Source: Setomelanomma holmii | Lineage: Eukaryota; Ascomycota; Dothideomycetes; Pleosporales; Phaeosphaeriaceae | Assembly (NCBI GenBank): GCA_010015745.1 | Contig: ML978225.1 | Location: 120,808 to 184,807 of the forward strand | Direction of reading: 5' to 3' | DNA length: 64,000 bases | Part shown: piece by piece, positions 10,919 to 22,966 of the stretch | Position numbering within the stretch: position 1 is the stretch's first letter | Layout of the letters: each line of letters begins with the position of its first letter | Position numbers and translations under genes: made by a program | The notes under the pieces: model-generated | What the model was told of the DNA's origin: nothing | The model's database searches: none | Seen by the model: only the letters and a program-made list of their open reading frames with translations

Positions 10919-13053
10919 TCAGTGGAACTTTGCTCCTACACTTCCATATCTTACGCCATCTACTTTCAGCTCGAACACCAAACCAGCACTCTCTATCCGC
11001 ATATCGAGCGTGAAGTCAAGATTATCGAACTCCACACCCTTCGTCGTCGTCAATCGCGTGAATAAACTCTTCGGTACAGTATTCAGATCTGTCGTAAGCG
11101 TGCAAACGTTGATCAATCCTTTCCGGAACGAGTCTGGCGTGGTTTCCGCATCGCATGCGATGAGATCGTCCTCCACGATGAGGGACTGACCCGGTCGGAA
11201 ATTGCGTGTGTAGTGGAAGGAGATGGGTGTAGATTCAGAAACTTGTGCACCCTGGACAAAGTCAGTATATCCCAAGCCGCACTATGGATCAACGCACCTT
11301 CGCGATGTGCCACTGCATCCGGTCGCTGACCATCCACCTTTCCCATAGTGGACTCCAATATCTGTCAGATATTGGGTGCTTGGCCTCGTCGAATACAGTA
11401 GCATAACTCGTCCCATAATGCCATCGACTTCTTCTGCTCACAACCATGCTGCCCTCCAGGCCTCTCAGCACTGCTCCTCGCACGACTGCAGTCCAGGCGT
11501 GTATGGGATGATATATCTCCACAGACGTAGGTGCGCTCAGCGCGACGGCATGTGTTGGCCTTTCTGTATAAGGTGGCGGTGGGGCACTATTGAAATGCAA
11601 CTTCATCCTGCTGTAGAGATAATTGCTTTGGCCGAAGCCACCGACCAGTACAATGCCGCAGACGAGGCCGCCCTTGTGCCGTATGGTTTGCACCTGGCCT
11701 TCCACTAAATTGATGACTTCTTCGATAACGGGATCAAAAATCTCTTTGACTTGCTCTGCACTCATGATCAAGAAGCCAGAGTCCAGCCCTGCTTCTTCGT
11801 CGTCCGGAAGGCCAGGGAAAGGTACGTTCACCTCAGCGTGCTCTTCCTCATTGAAGTTCCGCTTCACAAACTCTTCGAAATATTTCAGGCCCATGTTCCA
11901 AGTCTTCTGCTTCTTCTCGCGCATCCAATTGTAGCGTTCGGTACCGATCCGTTGCTTGACGTGGTCCTCGAATCGATAGTTGAGGAAGGCTGAACCACAT
12001 AGGCCGCCTGTACCAACGGCGCTTTCTTCGACGCGCAAAGGGTTGAGCTGGGTAATCTTATACGCGATCAAATCGACAGTGCCGCCACCTGCAGGAAGTC
12101 AATCGCGAGTCCACTATCATGAACTGTTCCTCCAACCTACCGGCGTCACAGACTACAAAGTTGTCTCCAATTGCAAGGTGATTTGGTTGGATTGCCTTCA
12201 ACGTATAGACTGCTGCAGCCTCGGGCTCCGATATAAGCTGCAATTCATGCCGCTTTCCCATGCCTGCCTTCTCAGCAGCCTTCAAAGTTGCGTCCTTTGC
12301 CGCGTCTGACCATACCGCAGGTACGGTCAAGACAAATTGCACCTTTGTCAAGCTCATGAATGTCTCGCCGTATCTTCTTGTCAAAGTCTCCATTGTATGC
12401 TTGTATATTTGCGCCAGATAATCTGAGACAGCCTCCATGACTGTCTTCTCAAACTTCCGAAGTTGTGCAGCGGTCTCGAGAGGCGACACGAAGTGTGGTA
12501 GCTTCTGGTTCCGGTCTAGGAAGAGCTTTATGCAGCGCAGACGCGTTTCCTCCGGTTTGAACTGGAACCCCCATTTTATCACTTGTGCTGGCTTCGTCGA
12601 TGTTTCGAGTGAGGAGGTCGAGCCGTTCGACGGGGCAGCTTCTGTATAGCCAATTTCAGTCGGCACCTTGTCGGAAGTGATCCCTAAGCTATGTTAGACT
12701 ATTTGGTGAAGCCATTGGACAGTATCGCGAACCATTTCCTCCAGGCCAGGTCTTGATAATGTCAATGTCATCTGGCGTCGCGCTGTATACCGCCGCAACC
12801 CCTGGTCCAGGTCAGCTCTTGGTGCATTTGTGTCACCTTGAAGCTGTGGTTACCCACCACTGTAGGTCGTTCCGAAGTCGACGCCCACAATTAACCTATC
12901 CTGCGCTGTAGTTGTCGTCAGGGGAGTGCTTGCGCCAGTCGCAATGCTCCCACTGCTGTTGATGCCAAATGCAAAGGGCACATTGCTTCCTCTTGCAGGC
13001 AAGGAGTTGTTCATGATCCTTAGGTCAATGTGCTGGACTGAATTGACACTCAT
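10919..13053 (-). CDS. Hsp70-like actin-type ATPase (non-canonical Hsp70 superfamily)
   Basis: 643 aa in five exons (genomic order on minus strand: 13053-12858, 12801-12733, 12683-12141, 12088-11298, 11251-10919). All introns are 46-56 nt and the exons sum to 644 codons. ATPase motifs of the Hsp70/actin fold are present: phosphate-1 loop VGVDFGTTYSG, KTWPGGNG, then SDKVPTEIGY, LTVPAVWSD, ISEPEAAAVY, phosphate-2 DAGGGTVDL and the adenosine motif VLVGGFGQSNYLYSRM. The C-terminal ~170 residues do not resemble the canonical Hsp70 peptide-binding beta-sandwich or EEVD tail. This fits the fungal HSPA12-like family, which is multi-copy in many ascomycetes and whose clients are mostly unknown. The ATG at 13053 is the only upstream Met that fits; the second Met (MNNSLPARG) is an alternative. 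Confidence 0.88.
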
Positions 13054-13480
13054 GAAGAAGGCAGGCGCGTCGCTGTATTGTGTCGCATGGGGTCAAACGC
13101 GGGGCTGAAGCCGGGGATTCGAATCCGATGGTCATGAAGATGCTGATGCGGACGCACTGTGGAGACCTCGAGGTCATCGATGTGTCTGCCTGAGCAACAT
13201 TGGGTGGCTTAGGCACCTGCGAAAGTTGCAATCGGAGCGAAGCCTGAAAGGCGTCCAGCTAGCTGCAGGGTTGATGATCATCAGCCTCGCCGCGGCTGTA
13301 TCATGCAGGTGTCAGCCCCGCAATACATGGAGCTTGGACATGTCCATGTCATCCTTCGCGTAGTGGCTAATATTGTAGTCGAGAGTTCGTCGTGTAACTG
13401 CTTCGGTGTTGACAGACATCGCAATGGCCGCTGTTTCCGAGGTACGACCCTAAATTCGGAACGCTCGATTGGTCGCGAAT
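13054..13480. other. Divergent intergenic region
   Basis: 427 bp between the start codons of the Hsp70-like gene (-) and the coiled-coil gene (+). No coding potential that I can support. It contains the short palindrome GGATTCGAATCC (about 13114-13125), which is not part of a tRNA. Confidence 0.45.
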
Positions 13481-15134
13481 ATGACCGGAGAGTCGAAATC
13501 TTCTGGTAAACCTTCGCCAGCGCTCATCTCACTGGCCCATTGAGACCAAGAGACTGACCTATCTAGACATTTCTAGTCGACTTGGTGTCAAACGTGGAGG
13601 GAGACTACTCTCAAAGACCACGAACCCTGCCCCAAGTACGATCAGCTCACCGCCGAGAGCTGCAGTAGCAGCCACCAGCTCAAGAAAGGATGAAGTTCCG
13701 CGTCGCAGAACTGCGTTCAACGACATGCTGCGGCGCAGGAGCGGAGATGAGACAACTGGCAGAAGAGACCCCTCCACGTCGCCGCAGAACGTCACAAGTC
13801 CCCCTGGCAACCATGGTCAACTGAACGATGGGGCTCGTGGGCTCGATCTGAGGATGGTAGACCGGGTCGCAGACCTAGAAAGAGCTCTCGTCTTTGCGAA
13901 GGAGGAGCAGGAGTCCTTGCGGGAAGAGCTGGCGAGACTGAGGGAGAGTCAGGGAAGCGACCGGGTTGCAATCGATACAGACCCACAGCAGCGTTCGCAG
14001 CAAGGGGACGATGAGCAGAATTCTGATGTTGAGGAGGGATCTGAAGGCCCTCCCGAAAGAAGGCACAGCTTGAAAGAACTAGTGACGCTCGACGAAGGTA
14101 CATCGTTGGAGCGACCAGCACAAATGATCCAACAAATCCACGGTCTGCAAATTCAGGTGGCTCAACTTCAGGACCAGCTGGTGGCACAGGAATTCAATTA
14201 CGGCAACAGTCTCGAGCATGCTTCGTCACACAGTAACGCTGAATGGAACGACCTCCGGTCTCGTCTACACGCCACCGAGAAGGAATCGCAGGAGCGACTC
14301 CAGCAACTCTTCTCGCTCAAATCCAGCATCTCGTCGCTCACACGCTCCGACACTCAGGCCACAGACAGAGAGCTGGCAGAGGCCTTCACGCAACTCGCCA
14401 ATCGCATCCGAGAATGGGTGATCTCGAACTATAGACGATCAAAACTGGATGGTGGAGACCTCCCTTCCGATACTATCAACGCACTACAGTCACTTACTCC
14501 GTCTTACAAGAGTATCGAGCGGACAGATAGGCTTGCACTTTACCAGGCACTTGTGGCAAATGCGCTTATGCATGTCTTGGGAGAGCCTGTCATTCTGGGC
14601 CTGCCTACAGTCGGCCCTCTGGCTGCAATCAAGCTCTTTGCTGAAACCATACAGCGTACTGGCGCTGAGTATAGTGACTGGAAGCGGGCCACTGTTCGCG
14701 CAATTGAGAAGAGTGACAAGGAAGGCGCGCTTCAGCAATCAAGAGGCTCGGTATTGCAACAGGTTGCTAACGAGATCACACATCTGCTGTTCACCCTGAC
14801 CAATGTCAGCCTTGCGCCGAACGGGCAGTTAGCCTTGATGGGTATCATGAGCGCTGCCGCCGACTTGCAGCGAACACTAGCGCTGCAGAAGGCACGGTAT
14901 GAAGTGCTCTTCTTCCATGATACAGACGGAGTCAATACCACCTTCGACCAGCATCGAATGGATCCCATCAATGACCTGGACGAAGATGTAGATGACGACA
15001 CGAAGATGGCCAGCAGCAACCAGTTCATGTTCTGTGTCTTCCCATGTCTTCAGAAGTTCGGCGATGAGAGAGGCGAAAACCTCGAAGTCAGTAATGTCTT
15101 ACTCAAGGCGAGAGTATGTTGTGGAGTCGGTTAG
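13481..15134 (+). CDS. Conserved-type fungal protein of unknown function with N-terminal coiled coil
   Basis: I do not recognise a named family. Preferred model: exon 1 13481-13505 (MTGESKSS, 25 nt), intron 13506-13566 (GTAAAC, CTGAC branch, CTAG), exon 2 13567-15134; 530 aa. If that exon is wrong, an ATG at 13725 gives 469 aa. The N-terminal third is basic and disordered. Heptad-rich segments follow around DRVADLERALVFAKEEQESL and IHGLQIQVAQLQDQL. The C-terminal half is helical and globular (EWVISNYRRSKLD, LGLPTVGPLAAIKLFAETI), with no membrane segment. An Asp-rich loop precedes the end LLKARVCCGVG. This layout, a coiled coil plus a helical C-terminal domain, is common in unnamed Pezizomycotina proteins. 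It could act as a scaffold, but no function should be assigned. Confidence 0.7.
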
Positions 15135-15474
15135 GCACAGTTTATAGGCGATGGAGGATTGCGTATTATTGCATGTGCCAACAGCCGCTTCTCGCTTATG
15201 CCACACAAGGTTGCTCTGTGAGCAGGCTAGACCGAGAAGGAAAGCGTCAGAGGCGGAAGCGCCATGTTCCAAAGGCCGACGGTACAAGACGTACGACGTC
15301 GATATGGAGATCATGGGCTTTTTGATCTTCGCACGTAGACTAATTGACACGGTATTGAGGAATAACTTGTGGCAATTTAAGAATGTGCGTGTCGCTCAAC
15401 GTAAGACAAAGGTGCATCGAGATCGAAACGGTGCTTGTGCTCAATGTCTGATGTCCTTCGCAGTGTTTTTGCAG
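15135..15474. other. Convergent 3' region
   Basis: 340 bp between two facing stop codons (coiled-coil gene and RING-CH gene). Short ORFs here are not supported. Alternative 3' exons for the upstream gene were considered (for example from 15144) but are not needed. Confidence 0.45.
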
Positions 15475-16523
15475 CTACTCGTCATCGTCATCGTCATCGT
15501 CGTTCTGGACATCCATCACTCTTTCGCCTGCGCGTTCGAGCGTCCGACGACTCCAGGCACGAACACCTTTGTAGACAGCCTATTACTTGTCAGCGTGCAA
15601 TGGGGGGTTTGCCAGGAGCAAGTACACATACCGCGAGGAAAGTGCCCACTCCAATCAGGATGATGATCCAGCTGACTTGCTCGACCCGATCTCGACCGGT
15701 CCTGCCTCTGCCACCACCGCCTCCAATTCTGAAGTAAGAAAAGGGGCTAGCCAGAAGGACTTTGAGGAAACCAAGCACGCCCATGCTGGCGAAGCCCTTC
15801 GCGAAGTGCTCGTACCATGTGTACGACTCATCATCCTCATCATAGTAGCCATAACTTGGTCTGGACCAGCTGTTCCAGGGCATGTAGCTCCACGGATCGA
15901 CATAAAGACCGATGATTGGATCTGCAACAAATCCGAGGAAGAATATAATCAGGAATAAGATGAGAACAGTCAGAGTTATCTGCGAAGCTGAGGAATTTGT
16001 TAGCGTAACGTGCCAATAAGTACAGAGAGACCAGTGACGTACCAATGCTACCGACGAAACGTCCAGCTCCAAGACGCGCTAGACGATACTTGAACCCACA
16101 TGTAGGGCATTGCCAGTAGTTTCTGCGTCCGTAGCGTGGGTCGGCATGTCTCCAGGCCTGCAGACAAGCATCGTGCACGTACTTGGACGAGCCTTTACAC
16201 ATACATGGTCGAATTAGACGGCCGCCCTCATCTTCGTAGACCACGCTTGGCGACTGTAGGAAACCTGGAAGACTGTCGGATGCTGCATTGAAAGTCGGCT
16301 GCACGATCTCCAAGCAGATCCGGCACTGTCTGGGTGGCCAGTGCGTGCGCGCAGATCGTGGCTCCGTCTTTGGTCGTGACGTTCCTTGTGAGGAAGAACT
16401 ACCTGGGGTTTGTTGGGGCGCAGCCGACGATGTGGATGGCTCTGCTTGCGATGGCTCGCTTCCAGGCAAATCATCTGGCCAGTTCCAGCTTCCAGGTGTT
16501 TTAAAACCAGAGGAACACGACAT
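15475..16523 (-). CDS. RING-CH (MARCH-type) membrane E3 ubiquitin ligase
   Basis: 313 aa, three exons on the minus strand: 16523-16043, 15987-15632, 15579-15475. Introns 15988-16042 and 15580-15631 (GTATGT, GCTGAC, AATAG) are required: without the second, the frame ends in a short unrelated tail, whereas splicing adds VYKGVRAWSRRT and an acidic Asp-rich C-terminus. The RINGv domain is near residues 67-145: CRICLE, then CMCKGSSKYVH with DACLQAW and CPTCG, giving the C4HC3 pattern. Three hydrophobic segments follow (around ITLTVLILFLIIFFLGFV, MGVLGFLKVLLASPFSY and WIIILIGVGTFLA), so the RING faces the cytosol of an endomembrane. By analogy with MARCH/Doa10-like ligases it should transfer ubiquitin to membrane proteins; the substrate is unknown. 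Confidence 0.88.
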
Positions 16524-16979
16524 AATGTAGTGCGGTTGAGGTTGGTGAAAGAGAGAGACAGAGCTGTAGGTAAGTCACGTTGGATCTTACCCAAAGGAAA
16601 GCATGGGTACAAAGAATGATGATGTGATCAATCAGGTTGCTGCGGGGGGAAGATTCATCTTAAGCGACTCGGCTACTCGGATCTGCTCGCCTCACAGCTG
16701 TTTGAGTAGAGTTGAAGACACGGTGGCAGACGCAGCGCGATGGTGAACGAGAAGCTTCGGTGACAAAACAGCATGTCAAAGGAAAGAGCGGAGTTGAGTT
16801 TCGCCGCTGCCGATGGCGGCGGCCTTGGCGCGCGACCGCCGCGTCTCGATCATTGCCTAGCTATACAGCTCCAACTGAACAGCTTCAATACCTACGTCTG
16901 CCACTACACTTCGCTATTCTCTCTCTCCGAATCTGTTTAAGGCATCTCCTCGATTCTGCAGACCTTCACATAGCTCGCC
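16524..16979. promoter_or_regulatory. Shared divergent promoter region (RING-CH / proteasome alpha2)
   Basis: 456 bp between divergent start codons. GGTGGCAGA at 16722-16730 is one base off the yeast proteasome-associated control element GGTGGCAAA, but whether this control exists in this fungus is not known. No other gene seen. Confidence 0.35.
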
Positions 16980-17982
16980 ATGGCTGACAGATACTCGTTC
17001 TCCCTCACCACCTTCTCACCCAGGTACATACCCTGTGCTCGTATTTGTCGCTGTGGATTTGTTTGCTAACTAAGCATAGCGGGAAGCTGGTGCAAATAGG
17101 TATGCGCCGAAAGGATCGTCTGGGGGGTCCTTGTATGGTCTAACATAGCTGCAGAGTATGCTCTAAATGCTGTCAACCAAGGTGTTACATCACTGGGAAT
17201 CAAGGGTATGTCCATATAGCATAGTTATCCCCGCGCAGTCATTGATGGCAATCGCAGCCACCAATGGTATCGTCCTCGCAACCGAGAAGAAGTCTTCATC
17301 CCCGCTCATCGACTCGCAATCGTCATCGAAAATCAGCCTCATAACACCCAACATCGGCATGGTGTACTCAGGCATGGGCCCCGACTATCGCGTGCTTGTC
17401 GACAAGGCTCGCAAGGTCTCGCATACCGGCTACAAGCGCATCTACAACGAGTACCCACCGACGAGAATATTAGTCCAGGATGTGGCGCGAGTCATGCAAG
17501 AGGCCACACAGTCTGGTGGTGTGCGGCCGTACGGTGTCAGCTTGCTGATCGCAGGATGGGACGATGGTATTGAGCCAGAGGCAGAGGGCAAGACAGACGA
17601 ACAGACCAGCGAGGAGAAGAAGAAGGTCAGCGGCAAGACCGGCGGTATTCTCAAAGGCGGACCCAGCTTGTTCCAGGTCGATCCAAGCGGCAGCTACTTT
17701 CCTTGGAAAGCCACGGCGATCGGCAAGAGCGCGACAAGTGCGAAGACTTTCTTGGAGAAGCGATACACTGAGGGCTTGGAGTTAGAGGATGCGATTCACA
17801 TTGCTCTACTCACGCTCAAGGAGACAATAGAAGGCGAGATGAACGGCGAAACAGTAGAGATTGGCATCGTTGGTCCTCCAGAGGATAGGCTACTCGGTTT
17901 TGAGGGTGTTGAAGGCGCTGTCGGCCCACGGTTCAGGAAGTTGAGCCCATCTGAGGTCGAAGACTACCTGACGAACCTATAA
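16980..17982 (+). CDS. pre8: 20S proteasome subunit alpha type-2
   Basis: Structural alpha-ring subunit of the 20S core; gates substrate entry and has no active site of its own. 279 aa in four exons: 16980-17023, 17080-17099 (a 20-nt micro-exon), 17155-17205, 17258-17982. Introns are 52-56 nt, one with TTTGCTAAC. The joined N-terminus reads MADRYSFSLTTFSPSGKLVQ, then EYALNAV, the alpha-subunit signature, then TSLGIKATNGIVLATEKK. Compared with the ~250-aa yeast protein there is a ~30-residue charged insertion in the middle (EPEAEGKTDEQTSEEKKK, ~17570-17630) before FQVDPSG. The DYLTNL C-terminus is intact. It is divergent from the RING-CH ligase, so two ubiquitin-proteasome genes share a promoter region; this may be chance. 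Confidence 0.95.
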
Positions 17983-18376
17983 AGGACGGTCAAGACCCGA
18001 AACAAGCCTCATACGGGTCATGTATTCGAGCATAACTCGACCTACAAGAAGCAGCTCAAAGTACAGGAGGCTTGGTGCAGCAAAGCGCAAGGTAGAACTC
18101 AAAGACGCACAGACTCGAGGCGAGGCTGTAGCATTTATGATCATGAACCATTAGATGCTCATGAATCATACGTATTGACTCGCACTTGAAACCTCTATGG
18201 CTGCAATGGGCGCCCTTGAGCGCTGCGCCTTGCGGAAAGCGCACTTGCCCTTATTATGATTGCTTCCAAATCGGGTTAGCGTGCTCTTTCGCCCCAAAGT
18301 ATAGCAGCACAGCCGACCGAATTCCTGCACACTTGAACGTTACACTGCTCGCAGCGACCAAACTCGAGCTTCTTTT
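17983..18376. other. Intergenic, tandem genes
   Basis: 394 bp between the proteasome subunit and the Dicer-like gene. It should hold the dcl2 promoter. No conserved element recognised. Confidence 0.45.
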
Positions 18377-21300
18377 ATGGACATGCCATTAGCTGCTGAG
18401 GTTGGCGGGCTGTCTGTTCCCGATGATGCGCCCGCTGGCCAATTCCGGCTTCGCTCGTATCAGGCTGAGATGGTGGAGGAGAGCCTCAAAGCCAATATCA
18501 TTTGTGTCATGGACACGGGTAGTGGTAAAACTCATATGTAACGGATCATCTTCTCGATTTCGAAAATATCGCTAATGTAATCTAGTGCCATTGAACGAAC
18601 CAGAGCTGAGCTAGAAACCTGCCAGCCGAACAAGGTGCGAACCATTGATGCATGTTTCACGGACTGAGGACTCATTGCCGACTAAAGCTTGTCTGGTTCC
18701 TCGCGCCGACTGTACCCCTATGCGAGCAGCAATATGACGTCTTCAAGTCCAATCTGCCAGGCTATGGCATTCAGATACTCAGTGGTAACGACGATGTTGA
18801 TCACTGGACGGACCAAAGTATATGGGACGACGTCTTGCATAATATTCGGATTGTTCTATCGACACATCAAGTACTTCTCGATGCGCTTACTCATGCCTTC
18901 GTTCAAATGCGCCATTTGGGTCTCATCATCTTCGACGAAGGTCCGATCCTATCAGCTGCCATGTATGAACTGTGCTTATCCTGCTGTAGCACACCATTGC
19001 ACGCTCAAACATCCAGCTCATCGGATCATGTCCGACTTCTACATGCCCAGAGTTAGCAGACAGGAGACGGAGCTTCCCAAGATTCTCGGCTTGAGCGCCA
19101 GCCCGGTCATGAAAGCTAAGGCATCTTCAGTCGATCTGCAGTAAAGACTCGCATCCAATAGAGTAGCCAGAAAATACAAGCTAAGCATGCTAGGCAAATC
19201 GAACAAAATCTTTGCGCCACAGCCAGGACGCCTAAGATGCATCGCACAGAGCTCTTGCGCTACGTTCATCAGCCTGAACTTCTCAGGATCGACTACTCTG
19301 CGGCACCATCGACTGTTGCAAATTCGAAAGTGCTGTCTGCTCTCCGCCACCTGTTTGAGACCTATGATCTGCGCCGAGATCCTTACCACATGGACCTTGT
19401 AAAGCAGCAACAAGACGGTTACGATGTGTCCAAGCAGATCGCCAAAGTATTCCTTAGTGGTAAAACATACTGCAGAGATCAGCTGAAGTCGCTTGTTACC
19501 AAAGCCGAGGCCACATTGGCAGAGCTTGGGCTCTCGCCTACGGAGTGGTACCTTATGCAGTGTGTCATGCATTTCCAGAGAATGGTGCGCGCCTCAGACT
19601 CGCAACTGTTTAACTGGTCCATCAACGAGAAGCAGCACTTATCGGACATCCTCTCGCAGCTCCTGTCCGCTTGCGATGACGCTGAACAGGCCTCTTCTAT
19701 TTCCTTGCATCATATATCGCCGAAAGTGGTCAAGCTCGTTGATGTCCTTGTAGCTGAGTTCGAACAATCTCCGGAGTTTACAGGATTGGTCTTTGTTGAA
19801 CAGCGAGTATGGGTGGCAGCTCTCGCAGAGATTTTATCAATTCATCCACGAACGAAAGACCTCTTCCGGATCGGCACTTTTGTCGGCACTTCGCAATCTA
19901 GCAAGCGCAAAGCAAACGTTGCGACCTTCGCGGAGCCAAAGAATCAGCAAACCACTCTTGACGATTTTCGCGCTGGCAAACTGAACCTCATCTTAGCTAC
20001 GAGTGTCTTAGAAGAAGGTATCGATATTTCTAGTTGTCATCTTGTCGTATGTTTTGAGCGCCCCAAGAATCTCAAAAGCTTTGTGCAGCGCCGGGGAAGA
20101 GCGAGGAAACTCGAATCACGGTACATTATATTCACTCCGGATAGTGGATCTGGCAGACCACCTGAGTCGTGGCAAACTCTCGAGGACGAAATGAAAGCGG
20201 CTTATCGAGATGACATGCGACAGGTCGAGCTGGCAGAAAAGCAGGAGCTTCAAGATGAGGATGGAGAACGGTTCTTCGAGGTTCCGAGCACTGGGTAAGA
20301 TCCCAAGCAGTGGACCTTGCCCAGTCCCTTTGCTTCTACGTACCTTTACGCGTTTCACGAAACAGCTGCCTTTACCACGCAAGGCTACTCAAAGATTTGT
20401 TTCGCTAATAGTCAATTGTAGCGCACTTCTGACGCTCCATAACGCTACTCAGCACTTGTACCACTTTTGTGCAATTTTGAGCTCTGGGCCATTCATCGAC
20501 ACACGCCCAGAATTCGACTTTACGCGGTCTGAACGTGGGGGTATTACTGCCGTCGTCACACTGCCAATCTTGGTCGATCCTTCTGTCAGAGTCGCCCCCA
20601 GTGCCGAGACCTGGTTGGCTGAACGCATGGCCAGGAAAGACGCGGCTTTCGAAGCATACAAGGCCTTGTTCAACGCCGGATTGGTCAACGAGAACCTATT
20701 GCCAGCGACGCAGGAGGCTGACGACGCATTGAGTGAGCTCCATATCCCAGACCATACACCAGCTATGGTCCAGGTAGCTCCCCTTCTTGATCCATGGCCG
20801 CGTCTTGCGCGCTAGTTGCAGGTACAGCCTGAACTTTACCACCGTGTGATGCTGGACATTCAGGCTATTGACGAGGGTACAACCTATGTGTTGGTACTAC
20901 TGCCAACCTCAGTCCCTCCGATACCTGACATCACACTGTACTGGAATCGAACAAAGCACCTCACAGTTACCAGCTCATACCTGTCAACCATGCAATTAGA
21001 CGAAGCGGAGCTTACGAAGTTGCGGTCTATTACATACAAGATACTATACTCCGTCTTTCAAGGCAGGATGGAAGTCGACCGCGACGACTTTCCTCACCTC
21101 TTGTGCCCTTGCGACTCGTTGGGTCACCCTCTGAGCAGCTTTGACGTGTCAGACTGGCAACAAGGCTTAAGCGCGGCCACTGATTTGATTACCAGAGGGA
21201 CTCACGATCTATCCCACTGGGGACTCATCAGTCAGCATGGAGATGCCCGCAAGTACATCGCCCAAGCGATCGCAATGCTTGACACACAACCGATTTTGCA

Positions 21301-22966
21301 AGTCGTACGATTTCCAAAACGACGAGACTTTCTGCATCCTCTCGTGACGAATGCGGACGGAAAGGATGCTTACACGAAGATTGAAGAGTTGTTGGCGTCG
21401 GACTGCGTCGTAGATGCGGTTCCAACACCTTACACACTGCTTGCTTTGCTGTTCCCTTCCATACTGCATAAAATCGAGCTCGGCATCATTACTGACACGC
21501 TTCGAACTACAATTCTTGGTCCCGTGGAGTTCGAAGCGCCGCACGTGCCGTTCTTGATCAAGGCTCTCACTTCCTCTGCTACTGACGAGCAGGACAACTA
21601 CCAACGTCTGGAGTTTCTTGGAGATTGTATCTTGAAATACATTGCCACTATTCACCTGATGGCCAACAATCTAGTTCAGCCAGAAAGCTTTCTTACCAGT
21701 AAGAAGGGTAAGATTGTCAGCAACGGCTTTCTGGCTCGAGCCACCATGGCGGCAGGGCTTGACAGGTTCATCATCACGAAACGCTTCACCGGCGCAAAAT
21801 GGTCGCCGAGATATATCAATGACCTGATTCTAGACACAAACTCAGAGAAAACGACTGACCGATCGTCGAAACTCCTCGCAGACGTAGTTGAGTCTTTGAT
21901 CGGTGTGTCTTACGTTATTGGTGGCTTCGACAAAGCTTTCCGTTGCATTGAGACACTCCTGCCATTAGAGAAGTGGACTTCGATACCGTCTGCAGTTGTA
22001 CTCCTACACGAGGCTAGCCCCAAAGGAACTTTCACGGCCGGTATCGAAGTGTTGGAGAACCTGATAGGGTATGCTTTCGGCCAAAAGGGAATACTGCTGG
22101 AAGCCCTCACCCATCCCTCATATAAAGGTCCACATGTTCATTGCTCCTACGAGCGCTTGGAGTTTCTCGGCGATGCGGTACTTGACTACATCGTTTCCAA
22201 ACGGCTCTACGCACACGAATCGATTCTACCGCATCAGAAAATGCATGCCATCCGGACAGCGACAGTGAATGCGTCGTTCCTGGCGTTTCACATGTTTGAA
22301 ACGACTGTAGCAGAAGAAATGACAAATAAAACTACCAAGCAGCGAGAGTCTGAGTCAAGAGCCCTCTGGCAATTCCTGCGATCTGGAGAGCCAGCGCTTA
22401 TAAACAGTCGAGATCTAGCGATCCAACAGCACCAGTTTGCTAGGGTGCAAATCAGCGCAGCGCTTGAAGGCGATGCAAGATACCCGTGGCATGTCCTTGC
22501 CCTCACCACTCCACCCAAGTTCTTGTCCGATATAGTCGAGAGTGTTATTGGTGCTATCTACATCGATAGCCATGGCGACATCAACGCCTGCGATGTGTTC
22601 GTACAGCGGCTAGGTATTCTCGGTCGTCTCGAGCGAATACTTCGTGATGAAGTCGATTGCCTGCACCCGAAAGAACGATTAGGACATCTAGCTGTTGAGA
22701 AAGACGTGCGGTACGTCTGCACGAAGGACGCAGAGGATGTGAATGATCGCAGCGGCGGGACCTACAGCTGCCAAGTTCAGGTCGGTGGCGCCAATGTGGG
22801 ACAGGTTGTGAGAGGACTGAACAAGCTCAACGCAGAGACAATAGCTGCCTGGAGAGCCGTCGAGATCCTTGAGGGTCAGTACGGCGCAGCACTCGGCGAT
22901 GCCAGCGAGGATGACGAGTTCTTTGACGCTGACGATGGCGGTGGAGTGATGCTAGAGGATATGTGA
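18377..22966 (+). CDS. dcl2: Dicer-like protein 2 (RNA silencing), with an in-frame TAG
   Basis: Endoribonuclease that cuts long double-stranded RNA into siRNA; in fungi it defends against mycoviruses and transposons. Exons: 18377-18537, 18586-18634, 18688-18940, 18990-19140, 19194-20294, 20422-20773, 20822-22966 (1403 aa). The helicase has Walker A MDTGSGKTHI, box FDEAHH (formed by the third splice), GLSASP, then TSVLEEGIDI and QRRGRAR. The Dicer dimerisation domain follows (near ALLTLHNATQHLYHF). RNase IIIa has RLEFLGDCILKY and LLADVVESLIG (about 948, 1038); RNase IIIb has RLEFLGDAVLDY and SDIVESVIGAIYID (about 1131, 1254). All eight acidic metal ligands are present. A dsRBD-like tail follows, and no clear PAZ was seen. 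Odd point: at 20813-20815 the continuous frame has TAG. It disappears only if 20774-20821 (48 nt, GTAGCT...TTGCAG, in phase) is an intron. The gene may therefore be functional or a recent null. Confidence 0.9.

Noticed and set aside
13100..13135. tRNA-like T-loop sequence (GGGGATTCGAATCCG)
   Set aside because: It is just a palindrome; no D-arm, anticodon arm or acceptor pairing could be built around it.
15116..15663. Plus-strand ORFs after the 530-aa gene as additional exons
   Set aside because: The LLKARVCCGVG ending is a natural end, and the antisense strand there carries the RING-CH gene's last exon.
20295..20421. Second disruption of dcl2 (stop in GGTAAG region)
   Set aside because: A normal intron with GTAAGA donor and TTGTAG acceptor restores STGALLTLHNATQHLY in frame.
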